In this document: in pieces, positions 47,037-53,837 of the stretch | How the letters are laid out: every line of letters begins with the position of its first letter | How positions within the stretch are numbered: position 1 is the first letter of the stretch | From: an uncultured Eubacteriales bacterium | GTDB taxonomy: Bacteria > Bacillota > Clostridia > Lachnospirales > Cellulosilyticaceae | DNA length: 64,000 nucleotides | NCBI GenBank assembly: GCA_900551325.1 | Contig: URVM01000006.1 | Coordinates: forward strand, 1 to 64,000 | Direction: 5' to 3' | Position numbers and translations under genes: made by a program | The notes under the pieces: model-generated | Told to the model about the DNA's origin: nothing | Database searches by the model: none | What the model saw: the letters and a program-made list of their open reading frames with translations, nothing else

Positions 47037-47606
47037 ATGGGAAAAATCAATGTGATACCTACATCTATAAAGGATTTAGTCATCATTGAACCACAGGTAT
47101 TTGGTGACCATAGAGGTTATTTTATGGAGAGTTACTCTGAAGCAGACTTTCGTGCAGCTGGGCTTACGATGAAGTTTGTTCAAGATAATGAATCTCGTTC
47201 AAAGAAGGGGGTTCTTCGTGGTTTACACTTCCAAACTCAGCATACACAAGGCAAGCTTGTACGTGTTGTAGAAGGTGAAGTGTATGATGTGGCTGTGGAT
47301 CTTCGAGAGGGTTCACCTACTTTTGGTAAGTGGGAAGGGGTTCTTCTGACTGCTAAGAATAAGCGCCAGTTTTATGTGCCAGAGGGCTTTGCTCATGGGT
47401 TCTTAGTGCTTTCTGATGTAGCTACGTTTCAGTATAAGTGTACGGACTACTATGCACCAGAGTATGATGGAGGCATTAGATGGAATGATCCTGAGATTGG
47501 TATAGAGTGGCCACTTGATGGTATAGAAGAAGTGCTTCTATCAGAAAAGGATAGAAATCAACCTATGTTAGAAGAGTTTATTCGTAAAGGTAATCCTTTT
47601 AAGTAA
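47037..47606 (+). CDS. rfbC: dTDP-4-dehydrorhamnose 3,5-epimerase
   Basis: Third enzyme of the dTDP-L-rhamnose pathway; cupin fold. 189 residues. VFGDHRGYFMESYSEADFRA, RGLHFQ with the catalytic histidine, VYDVAVDLREGSPTFGKW, FYVPEGFAHGFLVLSD, YKCTDYYAPEYDGGIRWNDP. TAGGAG precedes the ATG. It is separated from rfbD by the small-peptide gene and has terminators on both sides, so it is probably a single-gene unit. Confidence 0.96.
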   Translation: MGKINVIPTSIKDLVIIEPQVFGDHRGYFMESYSEADFRAAGLTMKFVQDNESRSKKGVLRGLHFQTQHTQGKLVRVVEGEVYDVAVDLREGSPTFGKWEGVLLTAKNKRQFYVPEGFAHGFLVLSDVATFQYKCTDYYAPEYDGGIRWNDPEIGIEWPLDGIEEVLLSEKDRNQPMLEEFIRKGNPFK

Positions 47607-47616
47607 GAGAATGAAG

Positions 47617-47650
47617 AAAAACCTCGTAGTTTGCAACTACGAGGTTTTTT
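47617..47650. terminator. Terminator after rfbC, copy of the one after rfbD
   Basis: Stem AAAAACCTCGTAGTT with AACTACGAGGTTTTT, loop TGC. The outer stem bases are the same as in the hairpin at 46779-46811. Confidence 0.85.
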
Positions 47651-47654
47651 GCTA

Positions 47655-47706
47655 TTATAATTTATCTATTAGTACGAGTATGATAATAACTATTGTTTTA
47701 ATAAGG
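47655..47706 (-). pseudogene. Decayed 3' end of the small membrane peptide gene
   Basis: Reading on the minus strand gives LIKTIVIIILVLIDKL and a stop, which aligns with the last 16 residues of the peptide at 46816-46929 (NAIVIIMLALIDKL). The 5' part and the ribosome site are missing. It sits next to the same terminator, so terminator and gene were duplicated as one piece. Confidence 0.6.
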
Positions 47707-47809
47707 AAGATGTATTCTAGTAACAATTACTAGGCGTAGGGTGTATAGGTATAGAAGGAAAAAGGTGTTATAATAGAAGACAAAGAATTATAGATAGGGT
47801 GGACATACA

Positions 47810-48880
47810 ATGAAACTATCGATTATTGTCGTTAATTATAATACATATGGCCTAACGAAGCAGACCATTGATTCTGTTTTAGAGAAGAACCTACCTTTTA
47901 ACTATGAGATTATGGTAGTGGACAATAAGTCTATGGATGAGAGCATGGTTAAGCTAGAAAGGGATTATGAGAAATATATTGAAAGTGGTGTCATTAAAGT
48001 AATCTTAAACGATGCCAACTTAGGTTTTGCTAAGGCAAATAATATAGGGATGAGACGTTCTACTGGAGAGTATATCCTTCTTCTTAATTCGGATACATAT
48101 GTAGTAGAGGATTGTTTAGAAAAATGTATGGCATATATAGAAGCCTACAATCAAGGGCATACAGGTGATATAAGTCAGTCTATTTATTATGAAGAAGCTG
48201 CAGCAGGATGTGTAGAGGAGCAGTCTAGCCAGCTAAATAGACAAAAACATATGCAAAAGAATATGGAGGAAGCAAGACAAGAAGATAGAAATGAAATAGG
48301 TGCCCTAGGCTGTAAGGTGGTACTACCAGATGGCACACTAGATCATGCGTGTAAGCGAGGTTTTCCTACGCCTAAAGCCTCTTTGTATTACTTCCTTAAA
48401 TGGCATAAGAAGGATCCTATAAAGTATGGGCTTTATGATGCATTACATCTAGGAGAAGATGAAGTGGGTGAAGTAGATTGTTTGATGGGGGCCTTTATGC
48501 TCATGCCAAGGAAAGCTCTAGATCAGGTAGGTCTACTAGATGAGGATTTCTTTATGTATGGGGAAGATATAGACTTATGCTACCGTATTAAAGCAGGTGG
48601 CTATAAGATTGTTTACTATCCGGAAGCGAAGATTATTCATTACAAAGGTGGTAGCTCTAAGAAGCGTCGCAACAAAGTTATCTACGACTTCCACAATGCA
48701 ATGTGGATATTCTATAAGAAACACTACGTGAAACAATACAGTATGTGGATAAATAGTTTAGTTTTCGTAGGGATTGTGATGAAGTGTCTATTAGAGTTAG
48801 GTAAAAATGCTTTAAAAGGTTTCAATGCATCAACTAATAAGTCTAGTGAGAGTAAATCAACTACCGATTTATTAAGTTAG
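47810..48880 (+). CDS. Glycosyltransferase family 2 (rhamnosyltransferase-like)
   Basis: 356 residues. MKLSIIVVNYNTYGLTKQTI, VVDNKSMDESM, LGFAKANNIG, LLLNSDTYVVEDCL, and EDFFMYGEDIDLCYRIKAGG are those of WbbL-like enzymes. An insert of about 45 charged residues (about 115-160) interrupts the usual fold between the DxD strand and the rest. Transfers probably L-rhamnose (inference from family and neighbours). TAGGGTGG precedes the ATG. Confidence 0.88.
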   Translation: MKLSIIVVNYNTYGLTKQTIDSVLEKNLPFNYEIMVVDNKSMDESMVKLERDYEKYIESGVIKVILNDANLGFAKANNIGMRRSTGEYILLLNSDTYVVEDCLEKCMAYIEAYNQGHTGDISQSIYYEEAAAGCVEEQSSQLNRQKHMQKNMEEARQEDRNEIGALGCKVVLPDGTLDHACKRGFPTPKASLYYFLKWHKKDPIKYGLYDALHLGEDEVGEVDCLMGAFMLMPRKALDQVGLLDEDFFMYGEDIDLCYRIKAGGYKIVYYPEAKIIHYKGGSSKKRRNKVIYDFHNAMWIFYKKHYVKQYSMWINSLVFVGIVMKCLLELGKNALKGFNASTNKSSESKSTTDLLS

Positions 48881-48970
48881 ATGATTCAATAGTTATTAGC
48901 ATTTTATAAATGTATCATTTAGGGTATACTGAAATAAGTAGCAAGTAAATAAGGGAGGAGGTTATTGGGT

Positions 48971-49363
48971 ATGACAAATAAAGATATGTTTTACTTTGCA
49001 GATATTGATGAAAAATTTATCGAAGTAACCAAGAATACACTAGGTCTAGAAGATGGTGTCCTAGTTCACTGCCAGCAGTGTATAGAAAAAAATTTAAAAG
49101 GCATCATTACCAAAAAATATGGCATGGTAAATAGAGAGCATAATTTAGTAAAACTCCTAGAGGTATTGTACCTATCAGACTACCCAGAATTAAAAAAATA
49201 TAAGGGTTTATGTAGGGATTTAAAAGACTTTTATTTTAGTAGAAGATATGCATCAGATGATTATGAGGTAATAAGTACACAAGAATACGAGGATTACTTA
49301 GAGGCATTTTATAAGCTACTTCATGAACTTAAAGCCATAAGGGAAAGGGAGCTGATGGTGTGA
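48971..49363 (+). CDS. HEPN-domain protein, partner of a minimal nucleotidyltransferase
   Basis: 130 residues, all-helical. VLVHCQQCIEKNLKGIITKK, REHNLVKLLEVL and DFYFSRRYASDDY match the HEPN family. The strict RNase motif RxxxxH is not evident. In other bacteria HEPN/MNT pairs act as toxin-antitoxin systems in which the nucleotidyltransferase modifies the HEPN toxin. ATG 48971 fits GGAGGAGG spacing better than the TTG at 48965. It overlaps the next gene by four bases. Confidence 0.85.
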   Translation: MTNKDMFYFADIDEKFIEVTKNTLGLEDGVLVHCQQCIEKNLKGIITKKYGMVNREHNLVKLLEVLYLSDYPELKKYKGLCRDLKDFYFSRRYASDDYEVISTQEYEDYLEAFYKLLHELKAIRERELMV

Positions 49364-49719
49364 ACAAAGTACAGGTTCATTATCAGTTAGATGAAAAGCT
49401 TAAAAAGGAAATTACACTTGTCAAAAATGAGATTAGGTCATATTTGATGGATGGAGAGATTTACCTTTTTGGCTCTATTGCTAAGGGATGTTACTCTAAG
49501 ACCAGTGATATTGACTTACTTATTTTGATCCCATATCATATGGATTCAAAGGAACTAAGATATTTACGACATGAATTAGAAGATAGAATAGAAAACTGCC
49601 ATATTTCAAGACAAGTTGATATGAAACTTTATAATGCTAATAGATATAAAGAGTTATGTCAGGTTCCTTGCTTTGAGCAGTGTATTAGAAAAGATTTAGT
49701 GAGCATTATAAATTGGTAG
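49360..49719 (+). CDS. Minimal nucleotidyltransferase (MNT) protein
   Basis: 119 residues. YLFGSIAKGCYSKTSDIDLL contains the GSxxxG and SDIDLL catalytic pattern of the polymerase-beta-like fold; a further acidic residue lies in QVDMKLY. Start codon is GTG, overlapping the HEPN stop (GTGA), the usual arrangement of coupled HEPN/MNT genes. Probably the antitoxin or modifying partner. A terminator follows. Confidence 0.87.
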   Translation: MNKVQVHYQLDEKLKKEITLVKNEIRSYLMDGEIYLFGSIAKGCYSKTSDIDLLILIPYHMDSKELRYLRHELEDRIENCHISRQVDMKLYNANRYKELCQVPCFEQCIRKDLVSIINW

Positions 49720-49773
49720 TAAATTATTTTGTTAATATATAGTTAAGTCAGAAATGACTCTGGGAACTGCCCA

Positions 49774-49814
49774 GAGAAGGTCCTTCTAGAAACACAAGGG
49801 CCTTCTCATTTTTT
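49774..49814 (+). terminator. Terminator of the HEPN/MNT pair
   Basis: Stem GAGAAGGTCCTT (49774-49785) with AAGGGCCTTCTC (49796-49807), one G-T pair, then a T run. Confidence 0.85.
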
Positions 49815-49846
49815 CATATAAAGTTCTATTTTTAGGCGTTATAAAT

Positions 49847-50554
49847 TTACCTTATCTTAATAATGGGCAAATGGGTTAAGGTATTATAACTTACTGCTAA
49901 GTGTTCGTTTTCTAGGTCACGAGCCTTGATGTAGTAATGACCTTGGTATAAAAAGGCTTGTACTACTTTTAATGTATTATTAAGTTGAAGTGGTATAGGA
50001 CGAGGCTTTTGTACTTGTAGTGATTGAGGAGGAGGTTCTAGCTTTAAGTAGGTATCATTGAGTATATGGACTACATCTGATTTGAGGAGTGTCCACCAGG
50101 CTGGATGATTCACATAGTATCTAGGGCAGACTTTACCTGTGATGTCGTAGTGTCTAAGAATGTCAGTAGAGGGGTCTAGTGTGTAGGTCATACATAACTT
50201 GGCGAGAAAATGAATGAGTGTTTTGTAGGTGAGATCACTAAACTTACCTTCCCAGTCGGGGTGACATACTTCTATACCTAGGCTGTAGGTATTAGCGTTT
50301 TTAGCATGGTAAGCTAGCTCTGTAGGTGGGATACATTCTATGATTTCTCCACATAGACCTATAATATAGTGGCTACTGGCATATATACCTCTTAGTCCTT
50401 GTTTTAAGCTTTCAAAGTAGTTTCTATTATTGGTAGCAGAAGTTGCGGGATTTGCTACCCAGTGTATGATAATTTTGTTGATAGTTCTTAAGGGTAATCC
50501 AGGCCTGCTGTAGGTATTAGGGGTAAGGTGTTGCTTTTGTATATTAAGTTCCAT
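49847..50554 (-). CDS. N-acetylmuramoyl-L-alanine amidase (phage endolysin-like)
   Basis: Cleaves the amide between muramic acid and L-alanine in peptidoglycan. 235 residues; Amidase_2 fold with zinc ligands in IIHWVANP and RHYDITGKVCPRYYVNHPAW, plus SSHYIIG and GIEVCHPDW. No signal peptide, as in phage lysins that need a holin. The last 45 residues (QAFLYQGHYYIKARDLEN...) look like a small beta module. AAAGGAG supports ATG 50554; upstream in-frame ATGs lack a site. It lies just after the structured RNA on the same strand. Confidence 0.88.
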   Translation of the reverse strand: MELNIQKQHLTPNTYSRPGLPLRTINKIIIHWVANPATSATNNRNYFESLKQGLRGIYASSHYIIGLCGEIIECIPPTELAYHAKNANTYSLGIEVCHPDWEGKFSDLTYKTLIHFLAKLCMTYTLDPSTDILRHYDITGKVCPRYYVNHPAWWTLLKSDVVHILNDTYLKLEPPPQSLQVQKPRPIPLQLNNTLKVVQAFLYQGHYYIKARDLENEHLAVSYNTLTHLPIIKIR

Positions 50555-50611
50555 ATGTAGTCTCCTTTGTCGTTTCATATAAAATAAAGTAAATATAAGG
50601 TTTATAGCATA

Positions 50612-51108
50612 CAAAAAGCTGCCTAAAGTACAGACTCATCCCCCCAGATGTGTCTTGTCTGTACTTTATGGCAGCTTTTGTTGTGGTAGTTTAAAGGATT
50701 CAAGATGTGTAAGTCTTACCTAGATTCTGTTGGGCTTGTACTTATAGAGCTTCGGGGTTATCGCCCTGGCCGTGCCTACGGACCTGCATACACTGGTGGG
50801 GTCCCTCTCTATGCCAGAGCTGTATCATACAGTTTCACACGAGTTAGTTGCCACAAGCTATGTCAGCGTTTAGAGGTACCTTTTGATTTCCCGTCTCGCC
50901 GTCTAAGTAGTATACCTACTTGGAAGTTTGGTGTTGCTTTATTCATCTATGAAATTCTATTTTTAATCAATAACCCAAGCTACCACAACTTTAAGCTATT
51001 GATTTTAGAAAGAGGGTGTCATGCTTACTGGTGGGGGGAAGACCAAATGTTTTACCTTCTCTTTCTGTGGTGTAGTGCAGAAACTAACTAGTATTTGTTT
51101 TGCCCTAC
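50612..51108 (-). ncRNA. Candidate large structured non-coding RNA, about 500 bases
   Basis: No credible protein is encoded, yet G+C is near 50 percent against about 35 in genes. It has a promoter-like motif at its 5' side (51116-51143) and a terminator at its 3' side. Helices seen: 51007-51017 with 51054-51066 (11 pairs, small bulge); 50965-50972 with 50997-51004 (8 perfect pairs); 50905-50910 with 50916-50921; 50770-50773 with 50778-50781; palindrome at 50820-50832; 50709-50719. The loop of the second helix (50980-50989) is perfectly complementary over ten bases to 50680-50689 just before the terminator, which would make a pseudoknot tying 5' and 3' parts. It does not match RNase P, tmRNA, SRP RNA or 6S as I know them; ROOL, GOLLD, OLE or HEARO-like classes should be compared. 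Confidence 0.6.
50613..50679 (-). terminator. Long hairpin terminator of the structured RNA
   Basis: A 22- to 23-base stem with one bulge (50613-50635 with 50657-50679) followed on the minus strand by TTTTTG. On the plus strand only four T follow, so the minus-strand direction is favoured. Confidence 0.75.
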
Positions 51109-51115
51109 ACTCTAT

Positions 51116-51143
51116 TAATACGTGGAAAATATGGATAACCGTC
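51116..51143 (-). promoter_or_regulatory. Two-box promoter motif in front of the structured RNA
   Basis: On the minus strand GACGGTT (51137-51143), 14 bases, CGTATTA (51116-51122), continuing ATAGAGTGTAGG. The same two boxes with the same spacing occur at 52266-52292 (minus) and 52946-52973 (plus). Probably read by the sigma factor encoded at 52400 (inference). Confidence 0.65.
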
Positions 51144-51184
51144 GCTATTTTAAAATAATTTTTGTTTTTATTAAAAACTAACAA

Positions 51185-52216
51185 TTAAATAGGTGAGGGA
51201 TTGTGCAATTTATCATGAAAGCGTCCCCAATGATAAGCTTGTTCTAAGGTCTCTAGTTGTTCAAGGTCAAAATTATGGTTTTCCATACGGAGGAAGGCAG
51301 GTAGAGGTTTTGACTTATGGGAAGAGGCATATGTAGGAGCAGAAGTAGACATAGAGGAAGTAGATACAGAAGAAGATACAGAAGAAGATACAGTAGGAGG
51401 AGATACAACAAAAGTAGATCTAGAAGGTCCAGATGTAGTAGATGTAGGACTGGCATAAGAAGCGGACTTAGGCGAGAAGGGGGCATATTTTCCCTTCAAT
51501 ATGTCAAAGAACTTCTTAGGCTGTAAGATCCAATCTAAGACAGCATGCCAAGTGCTTTTAGGTGTACGTCCACATAAGAAGTCAGAGTGTTGAACTTGGA
51601 GGAAAGCTTTTTCAAGAGTTAATAGAGCATCTTTACCTAGATTCTCGAGTTGAGTCCAAAGTTTAGTTATCTTAGTTTTAAGTTCAGTGGTTAAAGTAGG
51701 GACACTAGGAAGACTTGTACAGGTTTTATGAAACAGGTCTAAAATACGTTCATAAGGGATGTTAGGTGTAGAGTCTATAGATAGAGAATGTGTATTAAGA
51801 TTTTGTTTGTAATCTTTTGAATACCTAAGTGGTAAATCTAGACTTAGTAGAACTGCACTCACTGCTTGTGTATTGCGGACATAATAAGTACGTTTTTTGA
51901 TGCGATCCCTGTAAGAAAGATAGAGTTTACCTTGGAAGGGATCTTTGCTTTTAAGATAGGCGGTCTTAGAGGGATAGACCATACCAATCTTAGAAAAGGC
52001 AGTACGAAACTCAAAGCGGCTAAAGCCAAGCTCTTCCGTCCAACTATCCCCTGTTTTGTAACATACATCTTCACAAGGTTCTAAGAACTTATAGAAAGGC
52101 TGATCTTTAGTTTTTTGGAACCAATATTCTAGCTGACACATTAAGATACTCGCTGTCACACTCCCAGTTATAGTATTTAGTTTGGGGCAGTATTTTAATA
52201 CTTTTTGCAATGACAT
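51185..52216 (-). CDS. Phage-replication-like protein with serine-rich linker
   Basis: 343 residues. The N-terminal part (about 1-115: SVTASILMCQLEYWFQ, DVCYKTGDSWTEELGFSRFE, YLSYRDRIKKRTYYVRN) looks like the winged-helix start of phage and mobile-element replication initiators. A middle helical domain (about 155-245, FHKTCTSLPSVP to TWHAVLDWILQPKKFF) is DnaD-like in feel. A serine/threonine/proline-rich linker (about 250-305) is encoded by near-repetitive sequence at about 51330-51470, then a short helical tail. Function is uncertain. AGGAGG precedes the ATG. Its promoter appears to be the two-box motif at 52266-52292. Confidence 0.65.
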   Translation of the reverse strand: MSLQKVLKYCPKLNTITGSVTASILMCQLEYWFQKTKDQPFYKFLEPCEDVCYKTGDSWTEELGFSRFEFRTAFSKIGMVYPSKTAYLKSKDPFQGKLYLSYRDRIKKRTYYVRNTQAVSAVLLSLDLPLRYSKDYKQNLNTHSLSIDSTPNIPYERILDLFHKTCTSLPSVPTLTTELKTKITKLWTQLENLGKDALLTLEKAFLQVQHSDFLCGRTPKSTWHAVLDWILQPKKFFDILKGKYAPFSPKSASYASPTSTTSGPSRSTFVVSPPTVSSSVSSSVSTSSMSTSAPTYASSHKSKPLPAFLRMENHNFDLEQLETLEQAYHWGRFHDKLHNPSPI

Positions 52217-52265
52217 ATGCTATTCCTCCTAAATTTAGAAAGTTGTGTTACACACTTACTTAATA

Positions 52266-52292
52266 AATACGGAGAAAAATGATAAAACCGTC
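52266..52292 (-). promoter_or_regulatory. Two-box promoter motif in front of the gene at 51185-52216
   Basis: On the minus strand GACGGTT (52286-52292), 14 bases, CGTATT (52266-52271), then TATTAAG. It lies about 50 bases before the start codon. Confidence 0.65.
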
Positions 52293-52309
52293 ACAAATAA
52301 TGTGAAAAT

Positions 52310-52337
52310 TTGATAAAAAGGGAAAATATGGTATATT
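52310..52337 (+). promoter_or_regulatory. Housekeeping-type promoter of the sigma factor gene
   Basis: TTGATA (52310-52315), 16-base spacer, TATATT (52332-52337). It is divergent from the two-box promoter at 52266-52292. Confidence 0.55.
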
Positions 52338-52367
52338 TGTAGTAGTATACTAATAATAAAATAAGTG

Positions 52368-52377
52368 AGCCCGGGCT
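52368..52377 (+). promoter_or_regulatory. GC-rich palindrome in the sigma factor leader
   Basis: AGCCCGGGCT is a perfect ten-base palindrome in an AT-rich leader, about ten bases before the ribosome site. It could be a repressor operator or a small translation-affecting hairpin. Confidence 0.4.
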
Positions 52378-52399
52378 TAACAACCAAGGAGGAGATAGA

Positions 52400-52957
52400 A
52401 TGTATTCTATTTCAGAATTAGTTCAGTTAAGCAAGCAAGACAAGCGCTATATGGAGACACTTTGGATAGTACTTGAAAAACGTTGCATAAAATGGGCAAA
52501 AAAAGTACAACGGGTAGAAGGGGATTGGGAAGACCTATATCATGAAGCTTATATTGTACTCACTAATGTAGTAGAGGCATACGAAATGGAAAAGAACATA
52601 AATTTTGAAGCATACTTTATGTTGGCTTTAAACAACAGAGCACGTGATTACTACAGACGACAAATTCCAAGAAAGGAATATGAATTGAAACTAGAAGACA
52701 ATGAGGAAGAAAAGGATTGGTGTAGTGAAGTAGAAGATCCAAACTCCAATACAGAAAAAGAGGCATTAGAGAAAGTAGAGCTGATGAGCATGCTAGAAAA
52801 ATTAAAAGATACAGATAGATACATACTGGAAACTTTTTATCTAAAAGGTCAAAGTAGGGAAAAAATAGGTCACTACTTGGGCCTTAGTTGTGATGCCATT
52901 GATGCGAAGAAAAGAAGGGCATTAAAAAAATTAAAAAGAATTAGTGACGGTTTTTGA
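52400..52957 (+). CDS. Alternative sigma-70 family RNA polymerase sigma factor
   Basis: 185 residues with regions 2 and 4 only. Region 2: DWEDLYHEAYIVLTNVVEAY and NFEAYFMLALNNRARDYYRR. Region 4 helix-turn-helix: RYILETFYLKGQSREKIGHY and LGLSCDAIDAKKRRALKKLK. Size and the NFEAYF...NNRARDYYRR pattern recall the TcdR/BotR/UviA group that drives toxin or bacteriocin genes in clostridia. No anti-sigma gene is evident. AAGGAGGAG precedes the ATG. The last codons overlap the -35 box of the next promoter. It is the likely activator of the three two-box promoters around it. Confidence 0.88.
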   Translation: MYSISELVQLSKQDKRYMETLWIVLEKRCIKWAKKVQRVEGDWEDLYHEAYIVLTNVVEAYEMEKNINFEAYFMLALNNRARDYYRRQIPRKEYELKLEDNEEEKDWCSEVEDPNSNTEKEALEKVELMSMLEKLKDTDRYILETFYLKGQSREKIGHYLGLSCDAIDAKKRRALKKLKRISDGF

Positions 52958-52973
52958 TTTTTCCAGCGTATTA
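52946..52973 (+). promoter_or_regulatory. Two-box promoter motif in front of the DUF1659-DUF2922-YvrJ operon
   Basis: GACGGTT (52946-52952), 14 bases, CGTATTA (52967-52973), then ATAGAGTATAGG. The first box is embedded in the codons for the last residues (Asp-Gly-Phe) of the sigma factor. Confidence 0.65.
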
Positions 52974-53029
52974 ATAGAGTATAGGCTACCGGTGCTTATA
53001 CAAATACATCCAACCAAGGAGGAAAAGAA

Positions 53030-53227
53030 ATGGCAGTTACAGCATTACTTGATGAAGTGAAAGTGAGTCTTAAATTTGTAAAAGGTTCTCAAACCCTTGC
53101 TCATTGCAATAAGGAGGCAACAGATGAAAACTTATACGCTTTAGGGCAAGCAGTGGCAAGTTTGAACAAAGAGGAAGTAGAAGAAATCACGAAAGTGGTG
53201 GAGACTAAGTTACTGAATCAGGCGTAG
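53030..53227 (+). CDS. DUF1659 small protein
   Basis: 65 residues, MAVTALLDEVKVSLKFVKGS then a mixed helical part. Matches the DUF1659 family, usually found as a pair with DUF2922 in clostridia and bacilli; function unknown. The leader shares AACCAAGGAGGA with that of the sigma gene, so both have very strong ribosome sites. Predicted cytoplasmic. Confidence 0.8.
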   Translation: MAVTALLDEVKVSLKFVKGSQTLAHCNKEATDENLYALGQAVASLNKEEVEEITKVVETKLLNQA

Positions 53228-53242
53228 GGGGAAAGGTGAGAA

Positions 53243-53356
53243 GTAGACAGTTGGTGAGTTGGAAAGTTGGACAGCGGAAAGTAGACAGTTGGTTAGTTGG
53301 AAAGTTGGACAGCGGAAAGTAGACAGTTGATTAGTTGGAAGGATGGACAGCAAAAG
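53243..53356 (+). repeat. Three tandem 38-base repeats
   Basis: Units start at 53243, 53281 and 53319 (GTAGACAGTTGG...GGACAGCGGAAA). The first two differ at one or two positions, the third is more diverged. They lie between DUF1659 and DUF2922. No spacers, so not a CRISPR array. Confidence 0.8.
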
Positions 53357-53425
53357 GTGACAGCATGAGAGAGACTTGGATAAGGCAAGGCACTACAAAA
53401 TGATGAAAATTAGGAGGAAGTACAT

Positions 53426-53656
53426 ATGGAAACAACAAAAAGAAGTTTAGTGTTAACATTTGGTACACCAGCAAAGACACAGGAGACTATTACGATCTCT
53501 AATCCTGCAGAGTTACTTTCAAGTAAACAGATTAAGGCAACTATGACAAAGATGCTTGAGAGTGGAGCTATTGGTGAAAACATTCAGGCTAGTACCATCG
53601 AAGGGGCAAAATACGTAATCCAACAAGTGAATGCAGTAGATTTAAGCGAGGTATAG
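53426..53656 (+). CDS. DUF2922 small protein
   Basis: 76 residues, RSLVLTFGTPAKTQETITIS followed by helical SSKQIKATMTKMLESGAIG and a final strand. Typical of DUF2922; function unknown. AGGAGG precedes the ATG. It is part of the operon with DUF1659 and YvrJ, interrupted by tandem repeats upstream. Confidence 0.8.
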   Translation: METTKRSLVLTFGTPAKTQETITISNPAELLSSKQIKATMTKMLESGAIGENIQASTIEGAKYVIQQVNAVDLSEV

Positions 53657-53660
53657 ACTT

Positions 53661-53819
53661 GTGGAGGAGCTATTGAGCCAAATAGGTAATTTTGGCTTTC
53701 CCATTATCCTCTCCATGTATTTACTTGTACGTATAGAAGCAAAGATGGAAAATCTTTCGACCACTATTACACATCTTAGTAATGTGTTAGAAAAGCACAA
53801 TCAAACAACGAAGGAATGA
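53661..53819 (+). CDS. YvrJ family small membrane protein
   Basis: 52 residues, start GTG four bases after the DUF2922 stop. Sequence MEELLSQIGNFGFPIILSMY and LLVRIEAKMENL is diagnostic of the YvrJ family: a short helix, a membrane segment ending in an arginine, then an amphipathic tail. YvrJ in Bacillus lies beside the sigO genes, and here also beside a sigma factor. The shape resembles small BhlA/UviB-type holin-like peptides; a role in making membrane pores is inference. Confidence 0.85.
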   Translation: MEELLSQIGNFGFPIILSMYLLVRIEAKMENLSTTITHLSNVLEKHNQTTKE

Positions 53820-53837
53820 TAGTAGCACATATGTAAG

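Noticed and set aside
50705..51091. A 128-residue open frame on the plus strand
   Set aside because: Composition is unlike a protein of this genome (many Cys, Trp, Tyr, no family, no ribosome site), and it lies across the helices of the structured RNA, which runs on the other strand.
50612..51108. Known RNAs: tmRNA, RNase P, SRP RNA, group I or II intron
   Set aside because: I saw none of their diagnostic conserved words (for example domain V of group II introns or the tmRNA tRNA-like ends). A covariance search is still needed for less familiar classes.
53243..53356. Possible CRISPR array
   Set aside because: The 38-base units are directly adjacent without spacers.
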